Of a stretch of DNA of 64,000 bases, positions 34,072-42,588 are shown piece after piece. Both the position numbers and the translations under genes were made by a program. The notes under the pieces were generated by a model. That model saw only the letters and a list, made by a program, of their open reading frames with translations. It did no database searches and was not told where the DNA came from. The DNA comes from Palsa-744 sp963734815. Its GTDB lineage: Bacteria; Actinomycetota; Thermoleophilia; Solirubrobacterales; Solirubrobacteraceae. The stretch spans positions 930,001 through 994,000 of the forward strand of contig CAVTIH010000001.1 of NCBI GenBank assembly GCA_963734815.1. Direction: 5' to 3'. Each line of letters opens with the position of its first letter. Positions within the stretch are counted from its first letter, which is position 1.

Positions 34072-35163
34072 TCAGGATGTCAGATCGATCGTTGTCTCGG
34101 GGGGATACAGGGTTGCCTCGCCGGTCTGGAGGATCGCGGTGCCGATCGCGTTGAACGTCACCATCAAGCCGCTGCGCTCGCGTGTGTTCATCCCGCCCTG
34201 CAGTGTGTGGGGCACCGCGCGATGACCGATCCGCACGCCGACGATGCCGGAGGCGCCGATCGAGGATGCCTGCGCGTTCAGCTCGCCCATCACGCTCTCG
34301 CGCGCGTTGTAGAAAGCCTGCGTGAACTCGCGCAGCTCGAAGTTCTGCGTTGCTCCGACCGACATCATGCCCCCGCCGACCCCCATCCCCGAGCCGTAGC
34401 TGTAGCTGGCGAAGAACACCGAGCTCCAGGCGACGATTCCGAGCGGCTCGAAGCCGCCCCGCACAAGCTTTGAGAAGTCGGCCACCGACAGCTCGGTGAG
34501 CACCGGCCGCCCGCCTCCATGTCTCCCGCTTGCATGCTGCTTACTTCCATGCTCCCTGCCGCCATGCGCCCCGCCGTCGCCCCTGCGCGTGTCGGCGTTG
34601 GACGGCTCGCCCTCGCGGCTGACGGCGGTGCCGAAGACGGTGTGTTCGAGCGAGACCGTCCCTGTTTCCAGGCTGCTTTCGCCGGCGCGCGTGTTCACTT
34701 CCACGACCGCGTCGGCGCCGACATGCTTGGCCTCCTCGGCCAGCCGCCCGAGCGCGCGCGTACGCACCTCGTTGAGTGCCTGCGAGAGCGTTGTGAGCTC
34801 GATCATGTAGGTCTGGGCGAGGCCCATACCGCCGACACCGCCCCATTCGCCGCCCCAGGCGCCCTGGTAGCCCATCTGGTAGATCGAGCTGCCCATCACC
34901 TGCGAGAGCGGGCGCAACCCCAGCTGGTGAGCGAGCGCCCACCCGTTGACGGAGAGGTCGGAGGTGAACAGGCCGCCCTTCTCGCGCAGCTCGCTCAGGC
35001 GCCGCTCGGCCGCAACCGTGATCCCCCCCCGTTCGATTCGCTGCAGCGACTCCTGTTGCTCGGCGGCCGTGGCCCCGGGGTCCGCCATTTCGGCGCCGGC
35101 GGCTCCGTCCGCTTCGTCGCCTTCGGCTCCTTCCGCCCCCTTGTTGTCCCGCCGCCGCGCCAT
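34072..35163 (-). CDS. Second tandem YbjQ-like protein with His/Gly-rich linker
   Basis: This 363-residue protein has two YbjQ-like domains, at about residues 60-185 and 225-355, with the same LFTSDLSVN entry and GIVGVRI strand as the downstream gene. The N-terminal 50 residues are Glu/Ala/Gly-rich and probably disordered. The linker between domains contains many His and Gly residues, which could bind metal. ATG 35163 shares one base with the stop of the upstream gene (TGATG), so I trimmed the longer frame. Probably one operon with its neighbours. Confidence 0.8.
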   Translation of the reverse strand: MARRRDNKGAEGAEGDEADGAAGAEMADPGATAAEQQESLQRIERGGITVAAERRLSELREKGGLFTSDLSVNGWALAHQLGLRPLSQVMGSSIYQMGYQGAWGGEWGGVGGMGLAQTYMIELTTLSQALNEVRTRALGRLAEEAKHVGADAVVEVNTRAGESSLETGTVSLEHTVFGTAVSREGEPSNADTRRGDGGAHGGREHGSKQHASGRHGGGRPVLTELSVADFSKLVRGGFEPLGIVAWSSVFFASYSYGSGMGVGGGMMSVGATQNFELREFTQAFYNARESVMGELNAQASSIGASGIVGVRIGHRAVPHTLQGGMNTRERSGLMVTFNAIGTAILQTGEATLYPPETTIDLTS

Positions 35164-35549
35164 CAGCCCAGCAGCCTCTGCAGCGCCGCGCGCGCCTCGG
35201 CGCTGCGCTCGGCCTCCGCCCGCAGGTCGGCGGTCAGGGCGGCCACCCACTCGTCGGGTGTGAGCGTCTCGCGCTTGATTGAGATGCCGCCCACCTGGCG
35301 CTCACGGGAGCCCTCGACGCGGTCGTCGGCGACCGTCAGCTGGTAGTCGTTGCCGCCCAGCTCGACCCGCACCTCGCGCACGCGCTTGGGGCCGCGCCCC
35401 AACAGACCGCCGCCGCGCCGCTCCACGCGGGCACGGCCGGGCAGCGACTCTTCGAGCTTGCTCGCCAGCACCTCGACGGAGATCCGAAGGTCGGTACCGT
35501 CCGCGCGCAGGCCGGCGGCGGAGAGGTCGAAGTCCTGGTCGGTGGGCAT
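35163..35549 (-). CDS. Small conserved hypothetical protein upstream of the YbjQ pair
   Basis: This 128-residue soluble protein starts MPTDQDFDLSAAGLRADG and contains EVLASKLEESLPGRARVERR and a beta segment REVRVELGGNDYQLTVADD. A C-terminal helix carries many Ala/Glu/Arg. I do not recognise the family. Its one-base overlap with the tandem YbjQ gene suggests a common role. Confidence 0.6.
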   Translation of the reverse strand: MPTDQDFDLSAAGLRADGTDLRISVEVLASKLEESLPGRARVERRGGGLLGRGPKRVREVRVELGGNDYQLTVADDRVEGSRERQVGGISIKRETLTPDEWVAALTADLRAEAERSAEARAALQRLLG

Positions 35550-35648
35550 GCCTGGAAGCGTACTCCGAGCCGGTGGGGCGCGCGGCAAGCATCGGTCGAG
35601 CTGGACGGGCCGAAGCAATGGCCCGCCCAGCCGCGTGGACCCCTCCGC

Positions 35649-36746
35649 TCAGTGCAGCAGTTCGAGCGTGTTATTGGTGTCGTTGACGAACAGCACGCCC
35701 TGGTTATGGGGTGCGATCGTGAGTCCGAACAGCCCGCCTCCGCCCGCGCCGGTGTCAAAGGGCTGGAACTCGGCCCCCACCGGGGTGGTCTCGACGAGGT
35801 TGCCATCTCCGCCGTTGGCGGTGAGGATGTCGTCGTTGGGAGTGATCGTGAGGCCCAGCGGGCTGTTCAGGTAGCCGCCGGTGGCCACCGTGATCCCGCC
35901 TTCGCCCTGCGGCGTCTGGCGGTAGAGCGCGCCGGGGACGGCGGCGATCCGGCTGTCCTGGGTGTCGGCGACGTACAGCGTGCCTTCCTCGCCCAGCCCC
36001 ACGCCGGTGGGGCCAACCACGAGCGCCGCGGGGTCGGTGCGCTCGGGGAAGCCTTCGGCGATCACTTCCTCACTCATAACTCGCAACCGGCGATAGCGGG
36101 GCTGCACGCGGATGCGCACCACGGTGCCTCCGTTGGTGGGGGTTTCACCCGAGGCGACGGTGCCGTTGAGCACGTTGGTGACGAACAGCGTGGCGCCAAA
36201 GCCCTGGTTGACCGAGGTCATGTCCCAGGGGCCGTTGATCGGAGGGCCGGAGATCGTCTGCACCACGTGACCCCATTCGTCGAGCACGATCAGACATCCC
36301 GCCTGTGCGGTGGCCGCCTGGCCGTTGCTCGTGGGCAGGCTGCCGACCACCACAAACCCGCCGGGCAGGATCGCGAGTGCGGTCGTCAGGCCCACGCCGC
36401 CGGGGCAGGGGCCGGGGAGCGCCGAGGGCTTGATCTTGGCGAAGACGGAGAGCGCCCCCGCCGGGGTGATCTGCACGATCGTCGTGCCGGTTCCCTGGAG
36501 GTTTTCTTCGTTGTTGAAGTTGCTGACGAGCGTGTTCCCACGCACCAGCGCGCCGGTGCTGCTGGGAACAGTGGCGATTCCATAGGGATTCACGTCCCCA
36601 TTGGCCGGTACGGTGCTGGCGATCGAGGTGATCGACTGGAACTGTCCGATGAAGGGGTGGTCAAACGCTGAGGCCGCCCCCGGAGCAATCGCCACGCAGG
36701 CAAGCGCCGCGGCGATCGTGGTCGAGAAGTGCCTTCGGTTGGGCAT
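35649..36746 (-). CDS. Exported NHL/propeller-type protein
   Basis: This 365-residue protein starts MPNRRHFSTTIAAALACVAIA, a signal peptide with twin arginines that could use the Tat route, ending near AASA. The rest is a run of propeller blades with motifs such as NPYGIATVP, LAILPGGFVVVG, VVGPTGVGLGEEGTLYVAD and GGLFGLTIAPHNQGVLFVND. It resembles the uncharacterised exported propellers found in many soil bacteria. The start is fixed by AGAGGAGG at 36754-36761, seven bases upstream; the longer antisense frame is discarded. It is divergent from the dehydrogenase gene. Confidence 0.84.
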   Translation of the reverse strand: MPNRRHFSTTIAAALACVAIAPGAASAFDHPFIGQFQSITSIASTVPANGDVNPYGIATVPSSTGALVRGNTLVSNFNNEENLQGTGTTIVQITPAGALSVFAKIKPSALPGPCPGGVGLTTALAILPGGFVVVGSLPTSNGQAATAQAGCLIVLDEWGHVVQTISGPPINGPWDMTSVNQGFGATLFVTNVLNGTVASGETPTNGGTVVRIRVQPRYRRLRVMSEEVIAEGFPERTDPAALVVGPTGVGLGEEGTLYVADTQDSRIAAVPGALYRQTPQGEGGITVATGGYLNSPLGLTITPNDDILTANGGDGNLVETTPVGAEFQPFDTGAGGGGLFGLTIAPHNQGVLFVNDTNNTLELLH

Positions 36747-36753
36747 AACAATG

Positions 36754-36761
36754 CCTCCTCT
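36754..36761 (-). promoter_or_regulatory. Shine-Dalgarno deciding the propeller-protein start
   Basis: The minus strand reads AGAGGAGG seven bases before ATG 36746. It separates the true gene from a much longer antisense reading frame. Confidence 0.85.
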
Positions 36762-36992
36762 GGTCGGGGCTTTATTCGCAGGAGACTCCAAAGCTGGACA
36801 AACCTTCCCAACGTTTGGCAAAAGATGTTGACCCTCGCCGCGGGCCGTGTTGCCGAGGACACAAACCCGACGGGCGGGCGCCGGACGGGATCGCGAGCGC
36901 GCGAGCCAGGTCGCCGGGTGTTCCCCTCGCACCCGACCCTTCCCGGTAGGCTCCCGCTCCTTCAAGTGGAGCAACAGCGAGCGGAGGTCACG

Positions 36993-37877
36993 ATGGCGCA
37001 GATCGAGAAGGTGGGCGTGCTCGGAGCGGGACTGATGGGCCACGGCATCGCCCAGGTGGCCGCGCAGGCCGGCTACGCGGTGGTGCTGCGCGAGGTCGAT
37101 GAGGCGACGCTCGCCAAGGGCACCGGCAAGATCGAGAAGCAGCTGGCACGCGCGGTCGAGAAGGGCAAGAGCTCCCAGGAGGATGCTGACGCTGTGAGGG
37201 CGCGCATCGCGGGCACGGTGGACTACCGCGACCTCGCCGACTGCGACCTCGTGATCGAGGCGATCACCGAGAGCCTGCCGCTGAAGCTCGAGATGTGGCG
37301 GGAGGTCGATGCAATCGTCAAGCCGCAGGCGATCTTCGCGACCAACACCTCCTCGCTGGCGGTGATCGACCAGGCGGCGGCGACCTCGCGCGCGGAGCGG
37401 TTCGTCGGGCTGCACTACTTCAATCCGGCGCAGGTGATGCAGCTGGTCGAGGTGGTGCGCTGCGTAACGACCTCTCAGGAGACGCTCAACACGGCGCTCG
37501 AGTTCATCGGCTCGGAGGGCAAGCTGGCGATCCCCACGCGCGACAAAGCCGGGTTCATCGTCAACCGCCTGCTGGTGCCCTACATGCTGGACGCGATGCG
37601 CGCCCTGGAAGAGCAGGTCGGCTCGGTGGTCGAGATCGACGCGGCGATGAAGGCAGGCGCCGGCCACCCGATGGGGCCGCTGCTGCTCGCGGACTTCGTC
37701 GGCCTGGACACGCTGGGGGCGATCTGCGACGTGCTGCTGGAGGAGTTCAGCGAACGGCGCTTCGCCTGTCCGCCCACGTTGCGCAAGATGCTCTCGGCAG
37801 GATGGTTGGGGCGCAAGTCGGGAACAGGCTTCTATACCTATGCCGGCGCGGAGCCCGAGCCCAACCCGGCGTTGTAG
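36993..37877 (+). CDS. 3-hydroxyacyl-CoA (3-hydroxybutyryl-CoA) dehydrogenase
   Basis: This 294-residue protein has the NAD loop GVLGAGLMGHGIAQVAAQAG at residues 8-27. The central ATNTSSLAV, HYFNPAQVMQLVEVV with the catalytic His, and the C-terminal GWLGRKSGTGFYTY are all hallmarks of the FadB/HBD family. It oxidises 3-hydroxyacyl-CoA to 3-oxoacyl-CoA with NAD+. GGAGG at 36983-36987 supports this ATG over the upstream start at 36729. It fits with the crotonases and SDR in the window. Confidence 0.94.
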   Translation: MAQIEKVGVLGAGLMGHGIAQVAAQAGYAVVLREVDEATLAKGTGKIEKQLARAVEKGKSSQEDADAVRARIAGTVDYRDLADCDLVIEAITESLPLKLEMWREVDAIVKPQAIFATNTSSLAVIDQAAATSRAERFVGLHYFNPAQVMQLVEVVRCVTTSQETLNTALEFIGSEGKLAIPTRDKAGFIVNRLLVPYMLDAMRALEEQVGSVVEIDAAMKAGAGHPMGPLLLADFVGLDTLGAICDVLLEEFSERRFACPPTLRKMLSAGWLGRKSGTGFYTYAGAEPEPNPAL

Positions 37878-37891
37878 GTTACATTCAAGGT

Positions 37892-38398
37892 ATGAGCGAC
37901 CTGTCGAAGTTGCGCGTCGCGGACGACGAGCGTGAGCAGGTGATCGATGAGCTGCGCGAGCACGCCGGCGCGGGACGGCTGACTTCCGAGGAGCTGGAGG
38001 ATCGCGTCGGCGAGGCGTACAGAGCCTCCACGCGCGCCGATCTCGACGAGCTGCGCGCCGACCTGCCGGTCAGCTCGACCTCGGTGAAGCGCGCGCTGGT
38101 CAAGCGCAAGTCGCATCTGCGCCGCCGCCTCGCGCAGGAGGCGGGCGGCTCGCTGGGCGTGTCGGCGCTGAGCGTCGGCATCTGGGTGGCGAGCGGCCCG
38201 CCGGCCGAGTTCTGGCCGGGGTGGGTGATCGGCGTGACGCTGCTGCCAGTGGTGCGCGACGCCTGGCGGCTGTTCGGGCCCGCCTCCGACCTCGAACTGG
38301 TCGAAGCCCGGCAACAGGCGCGTCACGAACGCAACCTCGCGCGCGGGCGCCGTCGCCACCGGAAGAATTGGTGGCCCACCCACCCGCCGCGTCCGTGA
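37892..38398 (+). CDS. DUF1707 membrane protein
   Basis: This 168-residue protein begins with a DUF1707 domain (LRVADDEREQVIDELREHAGAGRLTSEELEDRV, residues 7-39), which is of unknown function in actinobacteria. A helical stretch leads to two membrane segments at about 88-125 (SALSVGIWVASG and GWVIGVTLLPVV). The C-terminus is Arg/His-rich and cytoplasmic. It overlaps the carboxylase start by four bases (GTGA). Confidence 0.85.
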   Translation: MSDLSKLRVADDEREQVIDELREHAGAGRLTSEELEDRVGEAYRASTRADLDELRADLPVSSTSVKRALVKRKSHLRRRLAQEAGGSLGVSALSVGIWVASGPPAEFWPGWVIGVTLLPVVRDAWRLFGPASDLELVEARQQARHERNLARGRRRHRKNWWPTHPPRP

Positions 38399-40023
38399 GC
38401 GCCCTGGGCGGCGCCACCGAGCGCGCCCTGAGGGGCGGTCCGACCCGCCACCACGATAAGGCGAAGGAGCAGGGCAAGCTGCCGGTCCGCGAGCGCGTAG
38501 CGCGGCTGCTCGACCCCGGCACGTTCGCCGAGGAGGCGCTGCTGGCCAACTGGCAGGAGGATGGGTTGGGGGCGGATGGCGTGGTGAGCGGCCTCGGTCG
38601 GATCGGTGGCCGCCCCGTCGCGCTGATGGCCAACGACCCCACCGTGAAGGCCGGTTCGTGGGGCCCGAAGACGGTCGAGAAGATCCTGCGCGTGCAGGAA
38701 CGCGCCCTGGAGCTGCGCGCGCCGATGGTGTACCTGGTGGACTCCGCCGGGGCGCGAATCACCGAGCAGGTGCAGATGTTCCCGGGGCGCCGCGGGGCGG
38801 GGCGGATCTTCCACAATCAGGTGAAGCTTTCCGGCCTCGTGCCGCAGGTGTGCGTGCTGTTCGGCCCCTCCGCCGCCGGCGGCGCCTACATCCCCGCGTT
38901 CTGCGACATCGTGATCATGCGCGACGGCAACGCCTCGATGTACCTCGGCTCGCCGCGGATGGCGCAGATGGTGATTGGCGAGGACGTGACGCTCGAGGAG
39001 ATGGGCGGCGCGCGGATGCACACGGGCGTGAGCGGCTGCGGGCACGTGCTGGTGGCAAGCGACGAGGAGGGAATCGACGCCGCGGCGCGCTACCTCTCCT
39101 ATCTGCCGGGCAACTTTGAACAGGCCCCACCCTCGCTCGTTCCTTGCGAGCAGGCCCCACTCTCGCTCATCCCCGCCGGCTCTGCCACAAACTGCCCCCC
39201 CTCCTCCTCCATCCCCAACACCGATAGCGCCACCGGGTTCGCCGCCGAATCCCTCGCCCCTCGCTCCCACACCCCGATCGGCGAGCTGATCCCCGCCGAC
39301 GAGAACAAGCCGTTCGACATGAAGCTGCTGCTCGACGCGCTGCTCGACGCCGACTCCTTCATGGAGATCCACGCGCGCTGGGCGAAGGAGCTGATCGTCG
39401 GCTTCGCGCGCCTGGAGGGCCAGCCCGTCGGGATCGTCGCCAACCAGCCGAAGGTGAAGGGCGGCGTGCTGTTCGTCGATTCCGCCGACAAGGCCGCCCG
39501 CTTCATCTGGACCTGCAACGCCTTCAACGTGCCGCTGCTGTTCCTCGCCGACGTGCCTGGCTTCATGATCGGCACGCAGGTCGAGCGCCAAGGGATCATC
39601 CGCCACGGCGCGAAGATGATCAGCGCCGTCAGCGAAGCGACCGTGCCGAAGATCTCGGTTATCGTGCGCAAGGCGTACGGGGCCGGGCTGTACGCGATGG
39701 CGGGGCCGGCCTTCGACCCCGACTGCTGCATCGCGCTGCCGAGCGCCTCGATCGCGGTGATGGGCCCGCAGGCGGCGATCAACGCCGTCTACTACAACCA
39801 GCTGCAGGCGATCGCCGACGAGGCCGAGCGCGCCGCCGAGACCGAGCGGTTGCGCGCCGAGTACGCCGCCGACATCGACATCCTGCATCTCGCCTCCGAG
39901 TTGGTCGTCGACGCGGTGATCGAGCCCGATGAGCTGCGCACGGAGCTGATCCGCCGCTTCGCTCTGGCGGCCGGCCGCCGCCGCGAGTGGCCGGCGCGGC
40001 ACAACCCGATCACGCCGGTTTAG
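38395..40023 (+). CDS. Acyl-CoA carboxylase beta subunit (carboxyltransferase)
   Basis: This 542-residue biotin-dependent carboxyltransferase belongs to the propionyl/methylcrotonyl-CoA type. The N lobe shows MVYLVDSAGARITEQV and GPSAAGGAYIPAFCD; the C lobe shows GIVANQPKVKGGVL, FLADVPGFMIGTQVE and YGAGLYAMAGPAFD. GTG 38395 overlaps the DUF1707 stop (GTGA). Between the lobes, about residues 240-300 form a Pro/Ser-rich low-complexity insertion that includes a 30-bp direct DNA repeat. No alpha (biotin) subunit gene lies in this window. Confidence 0.92.
   Translation: MSALGGATERALRGGPTRHHDKAKEQGKLPVRERVARLLDPGTFAEEALLANWQEDGLGADGVVSGLGRIGGRPVALMANDPTVKAGSWGPKTVEKILRVQERALELRAPMVYLVDSAGARITEQVQMFPGRRGAGRIFHNQVKLSGLVPQVCVLFGPSAAGGAYIPAFCDIVIMRDGNASMYLGSPRMAQMVIGEDVTLEEMGGARMHTGVSGCGHVLVASDEEGIDAAARYLSYLPGNFEQAPPSLVPCEQAPLSLIPAGSATNCPPSSSIPNTDSATGFAAESLAPRSHTPIGELIPADENKPFDMKLLLDALLDADSFMEIHARWAKELIVGFARLEGQPVGIVANQPKVKGGVLFVDSADKAARFIWTCNAFNVPLLFLADVPGFMIGTQVERQGIIRHGAKMISAVSEATVPKISVIVRKAYGAGLYAMAGPAFDPDCCIALPSASIAVMGPQAAINAVYYNQLQAIADEAERAAETERLRAEYAADIDILHLASELVVDAVIEPDELRTELIRRFALAAGRRREWPARHNPITPV
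39121..39173 (+). repeat. Imperfect 30-bp direct repeat inside the carboxylase gene
   Basis: CAGGCCCCACCCTCGCTCGT (39121-) recurs at 39151 with two changes, a period of 30 bases or ten codons. It codes for the repeated peptide QAPPSLVPCE / QAPLSLIPAG in the interlobe insertion. Confidence 0.85.
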
Positions 40024-40064
40024 CTGGCGAGCCGGGGCATCTCTGCTTCTGTCAGGATGCGCGG

Positions 40065-41486
40065 ATGGACGCCGCCGACCTCGCCTTCGCCGGGATCGCC
40101 CGACAGGCGGAGCTGATCGCCGCGGGGGAGGTCTCTTCGCGCGAGCTCGTCGAGCTCTACCTCGGCCGGATCGAGCGTTATGACAAGCAGCTGAACGCCT
40201 ACAAGACCGTCTTCGCCGAACGCGCGCTGCTCGAAGCCGACCAGGCCGATGCCCGGCGCGGGGCCGGGGGGGAACGCCCGCTGCTCGGGGTGCCGATCGC
40301 GATCAAGGACGACACCGACGTCGCCGGCGACGTCACCTCCTACGGCACGCGCGCCGCCGAGCGGGTCGCGAGTGCCGATCAGGAGGTCGTGCGCCGCCTG
40401 CGCGAGGCTGGCGCGATCGTGCTCGGCAAGACCAACGTGCCCGAGCTGACTCTGTGGCCGTTCACCGAGACCCCCACCTTCGGCATCACGCGCAACCCCT
40501 GGAACCTCGAGCACACCTCGGGCGGCTCCTCGGGCGGTTCGGGCGCGGCGGTCGCCGCCGGTCTGATCGGCGCCGCGCTCGGCTCCGACGGTCTCGGCTC
40601 GATCCGTATTCCCTCGAGCTTCTGCGGGCTGTTCGGGATCAAGCCCTCGCGCCACCGCATCTCGCTCGCCCCCCACACCGAGCAGCTGTACGGGTGGCAC
40701 GGTCTTGCCGTGTACGGGCCGATCGCGCGCAACGTCCGCGATGCCGCGCTGTTCCTCGACCTCACGGCGCAAACGCCGCCCGCGCAGGGCAGCTTCGGCG
40801 AGGCCGCCGCGCGGGGTGGGGGAGCGGGGGGGCGTGCACCGAATCCCTTGCGGATCGCCTTCTCGACCAAGCCAATCCTGCCGCAGCCGATCGACGCGCG
40901 GGTGCTGCGCGCTCACGAGCAGGCCGTCGAGTTGCTGCGCTCGCTTGGCCACGAGCTCGTCGAGCGCGACCCCGACTACCCCCCGTGGCTGGGCCCCCAT
41001 CTGATCGCGCGCTATCTGCGCGGCGCCTACGAGTCGGCGACGGACATCGGCCACGTCGAGCGGATGGAGCGCCGCAGCCGCCACATCGTGCGCGCCGGCG
41101 AATTGGTGGGTGAGAAAGGTGTCGCGCGTGCGCTTGCCTCCGAAGCGACGCTGAACGCGCGCGTGGGACGGGTACTCGCCGACTGCGACGCGCTGCTGCT
41201 GCCCTGCACCGCCCGCCCGGCCCTGCGCATCGGTGAGTACGAGGGACGCGGGATGCTTTGGACGATGAACGGCGGCACCCGCCTGATCCCCTTCCTCGGC
41301 ACCTGGAACGCCACGGGTCAGCCGGCCGTCTCGATCCCGGTGGGCTTCACCGACGACGCCGACCATCTCCCGCTCGCCGTGCAGCTGGTCGGCCGGCCCG
41401 ACGACGAGGCGACGCTGCTCTCGCTTGCCGGCCAGGTCGAGGCCGAGCACCCGTGGGAGCAGCACCGCCCGCCCGGATTCTCGTGA
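40065..41486 (+). CDS. Amidase signature family enzyme
   Basis: This 473-residue amidase has the Ser-cisSer-Lys triad: Lys in GVPIAIKDDTD (near residue 82), cis-Ser in HTSGGSSGGSGAAVAAG and nucleophile Ser in GSIRIPSSFCGLFG. It is stand-alone, without gatB or gatC nearby, so a small amide or nitrile-derived substrate is more likely than Gln-tRNA. A Gly-rich insertion lies near residues 245-265. It overlaps the next gene by four bases. Confidence 0.9.
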   Translation: MDAADLAFAGIARQAELIAAGEVSSRELVELYLGRIERYDKQLNAYKTVFAERALLEADQADARRGAGGERPLLGVPIAIKDDTDVAGDVTSYGTRAAERVASADQEVVRRLREAGAIVLGKTNVPELTLWPFTETPTFGITRNPWNLEHTSGGSSGGSGAAVAAGLIGAALGSDGLGSIRIPSSFCGLFGIKPSRHRISLAPHTEQLYGWHGLAVYGPIARNVRDAALFLDLTAQTPPAQGSFGEAAARGGGAGGRAPNPLRIAFSTKPILPQPIDARVLRAHEQAVELLRSLGHELVERDPDYPPWLGPHLIARYLRGAYESATDIGHVERMERRSRHIVRAGELVGEKGVARALASEATLNARVGRVLADCDALLLPCTARPALRIGEYEGRGMLWTMNGGTRLIPFLGTWNATGQPAVSIPVGFTDDADHLPLAVQLVGRPDDEATLLSLAGQVEAEHPWEQHRPPGFS

Positions 41487-42370
41487 GCGACGCTCCCGCT
41501 CGTGCCACCGAGCCGCCGGTCGTCGAGGAGCTGCTGGAGGTCGCGGTCGAGGCGGCGAGGTGCGCGGGAGCGCTGCTCACCGAGCGCGTGCGCCGCGGCG
41601 CCGAGCGGCAGGTGAGCAGCAAGAGCACCCCGACTGACCTGGTGAGCGAGGCCGACCTCGCCTCCGAGCGGGCGATCCGCGAGCTGCTCGCGGCGCGGCG
41701 CCCGCACGATGGCTTCGTGGGGGAGGAGGGCGACCACGTGGGGGGCACCAGTGGCCTCAGCTGGGTGGTGGACCCGCTCGACGGCACCGTCAACTTCCTG
41801 TTCGGGCTTCCGCAGTGGTGCGTGAGCGTGGCGGTGCGCGACGCGGGGGGGACGATCCTCGCCGGCGCGATCTGCGACCCCAGCCGCGAACAGCTGTTCA
41901 GCGCGATGCGAGGCGCTCGCGCGACGCTCACGACGGGACCGGTGGATACGACCGGTTTGGGGGATGCCCGTCGGACGCTCACCGGCTCGGAGGGGACGAT
42001 CGAGCTGGGAGGCGACCACGCGCTGCGCCTGCGTGCGAGGGATCTGGCGAGCGCGATGGTCGCGACCGGCTTTGCCTACGACGCGCGCGTGCGCGCCGCG
42101 CAGGCGCTGGTGCTCGAGCGGGTGCTACCGCGCGTGCGCGACATCCGCCGCTTCGGCAGCGCGGCGCTCGACCTCGCTTGGACCGCGGCGGGTCGCTACG
42201 ACGCTTACTTCGAGCGCACTGTGAAGCCGTGGGACATCGCCGTGGGGACCCTGCTGTGCGAAGCGGTCGGGCTCGAGGTGGTCGAGCTGCCCGAGCACGA
42301 GGACCTGCCCTGGGGCATCCTCGTCGCCCCACCGGCGCTGTGCAAACCGCTGCTGGAGCTGGTGGGGTAG
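41483..42370 (+). CDS. Inositol-monophosphatase family phosphatase
   Basis: This 295-residue Mg2+-dependent phosphatase has the metal motifs GEEGD (near residue 80), VVDPLDGTVNFLFGLP and KPWDIAVGTLL. FGSAALDLAWTAAGRYDAYFE is also typical. Substrates in the family include inositol-1-phosphate, histidinol phosphate and sugar bisphosphates; sequence alone does not decide. GTG 41483 overlaps the amidase stop (GTGA), which sets the start. Confidence 0.92.
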   Translation: MSDAPARATEPPVVEELLEVAVEAARCAGALLTERVRRGAERQVSSKSTPTDLVSEADLASERAIRELLAARRPHDGFVGEEGDHVGGTSGLSWVVDPLDGTVNFLFGLPQWCVSVAVRDAGGTILAGAICDPSREQLFSAMRGARATLTTGPVDTTGLGDARRTLTGSEGTIELGGDHALRLRARDLASAMVATGFAYDARVRAAQALVLERVLPRVRDIRRFGSAALDLAWTAAGRYDAYFERTVKPWDIAVGTLLCEAVGLEVVELPEHEDLPWGILVAPPALCKPLLELVG

Positions 42371-42426
42371 TTAACTTTTCGGCCCCAAACCCTTCATTTT
42401 GTGAAGTGCTATGGGTGAGGAAGTTG
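42371..42426. repeat. Hairpin repeat H, copy 2
   Basis: The core CTTCATTTTGTGAAG lies at 42392-42406. Outer complementarity between TTAACTT and AAGTTGA closes a long imperfect hairpin starting at the end of the phosphatase gene. Confidence 0.85.
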
Positions 42427-42482
42427 ATCCTTTTTGGCCCCTACTACTTCATTTTGTGAAGGGTTGGGGGGTGAGGAGTTGA
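42427..42482. repeat. Hairpin repeat H, copy 3
   Basis: The core CTTCATTTTGTGAAG lies at 42447-42461, flanked by GGCCCCTACTA on the left and GGTTGGGG on the right. It is directly adjacent to copies 2 and 4. Confidence 0.85.
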
Positions 42483-42483
42483 T

Positions 42484-42536
42484 TCTTTCCGGCCCCTACC
42501 ACTTTATTTTGTAAAGGGTTGGGGGCGATTTTTTTA
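42484..42536. repeat. Hairpin repeat H, copy 4, with compensatory core change
   Basis: The core here is CTTTATTTTGTAAAG (42502-42516). Relative to copy 3, the C-G pair in the inner stem has become T-A on both sides, keeping the pairing. It ends in a seven-T run and is the last of three copies between the phosphatase and P450 genes. Confidence 0.88.
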
Positions 42537-42588
42537 CATTGCCACCAGCCAAATCAGTCGACTCGAGCGGGTCGGCTTGTCTGCCAAG

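Noticed and set aside
38323..40002. 559-residue minus-strand open frame
   Set aside because: It is antisense to the carboxylase beta gene and has no domain.
42371..42576. Riboswitch upstream of the P450
   Set aside because: The region is three copies of a dispersed hairpin, and I see no known aptamer motif.
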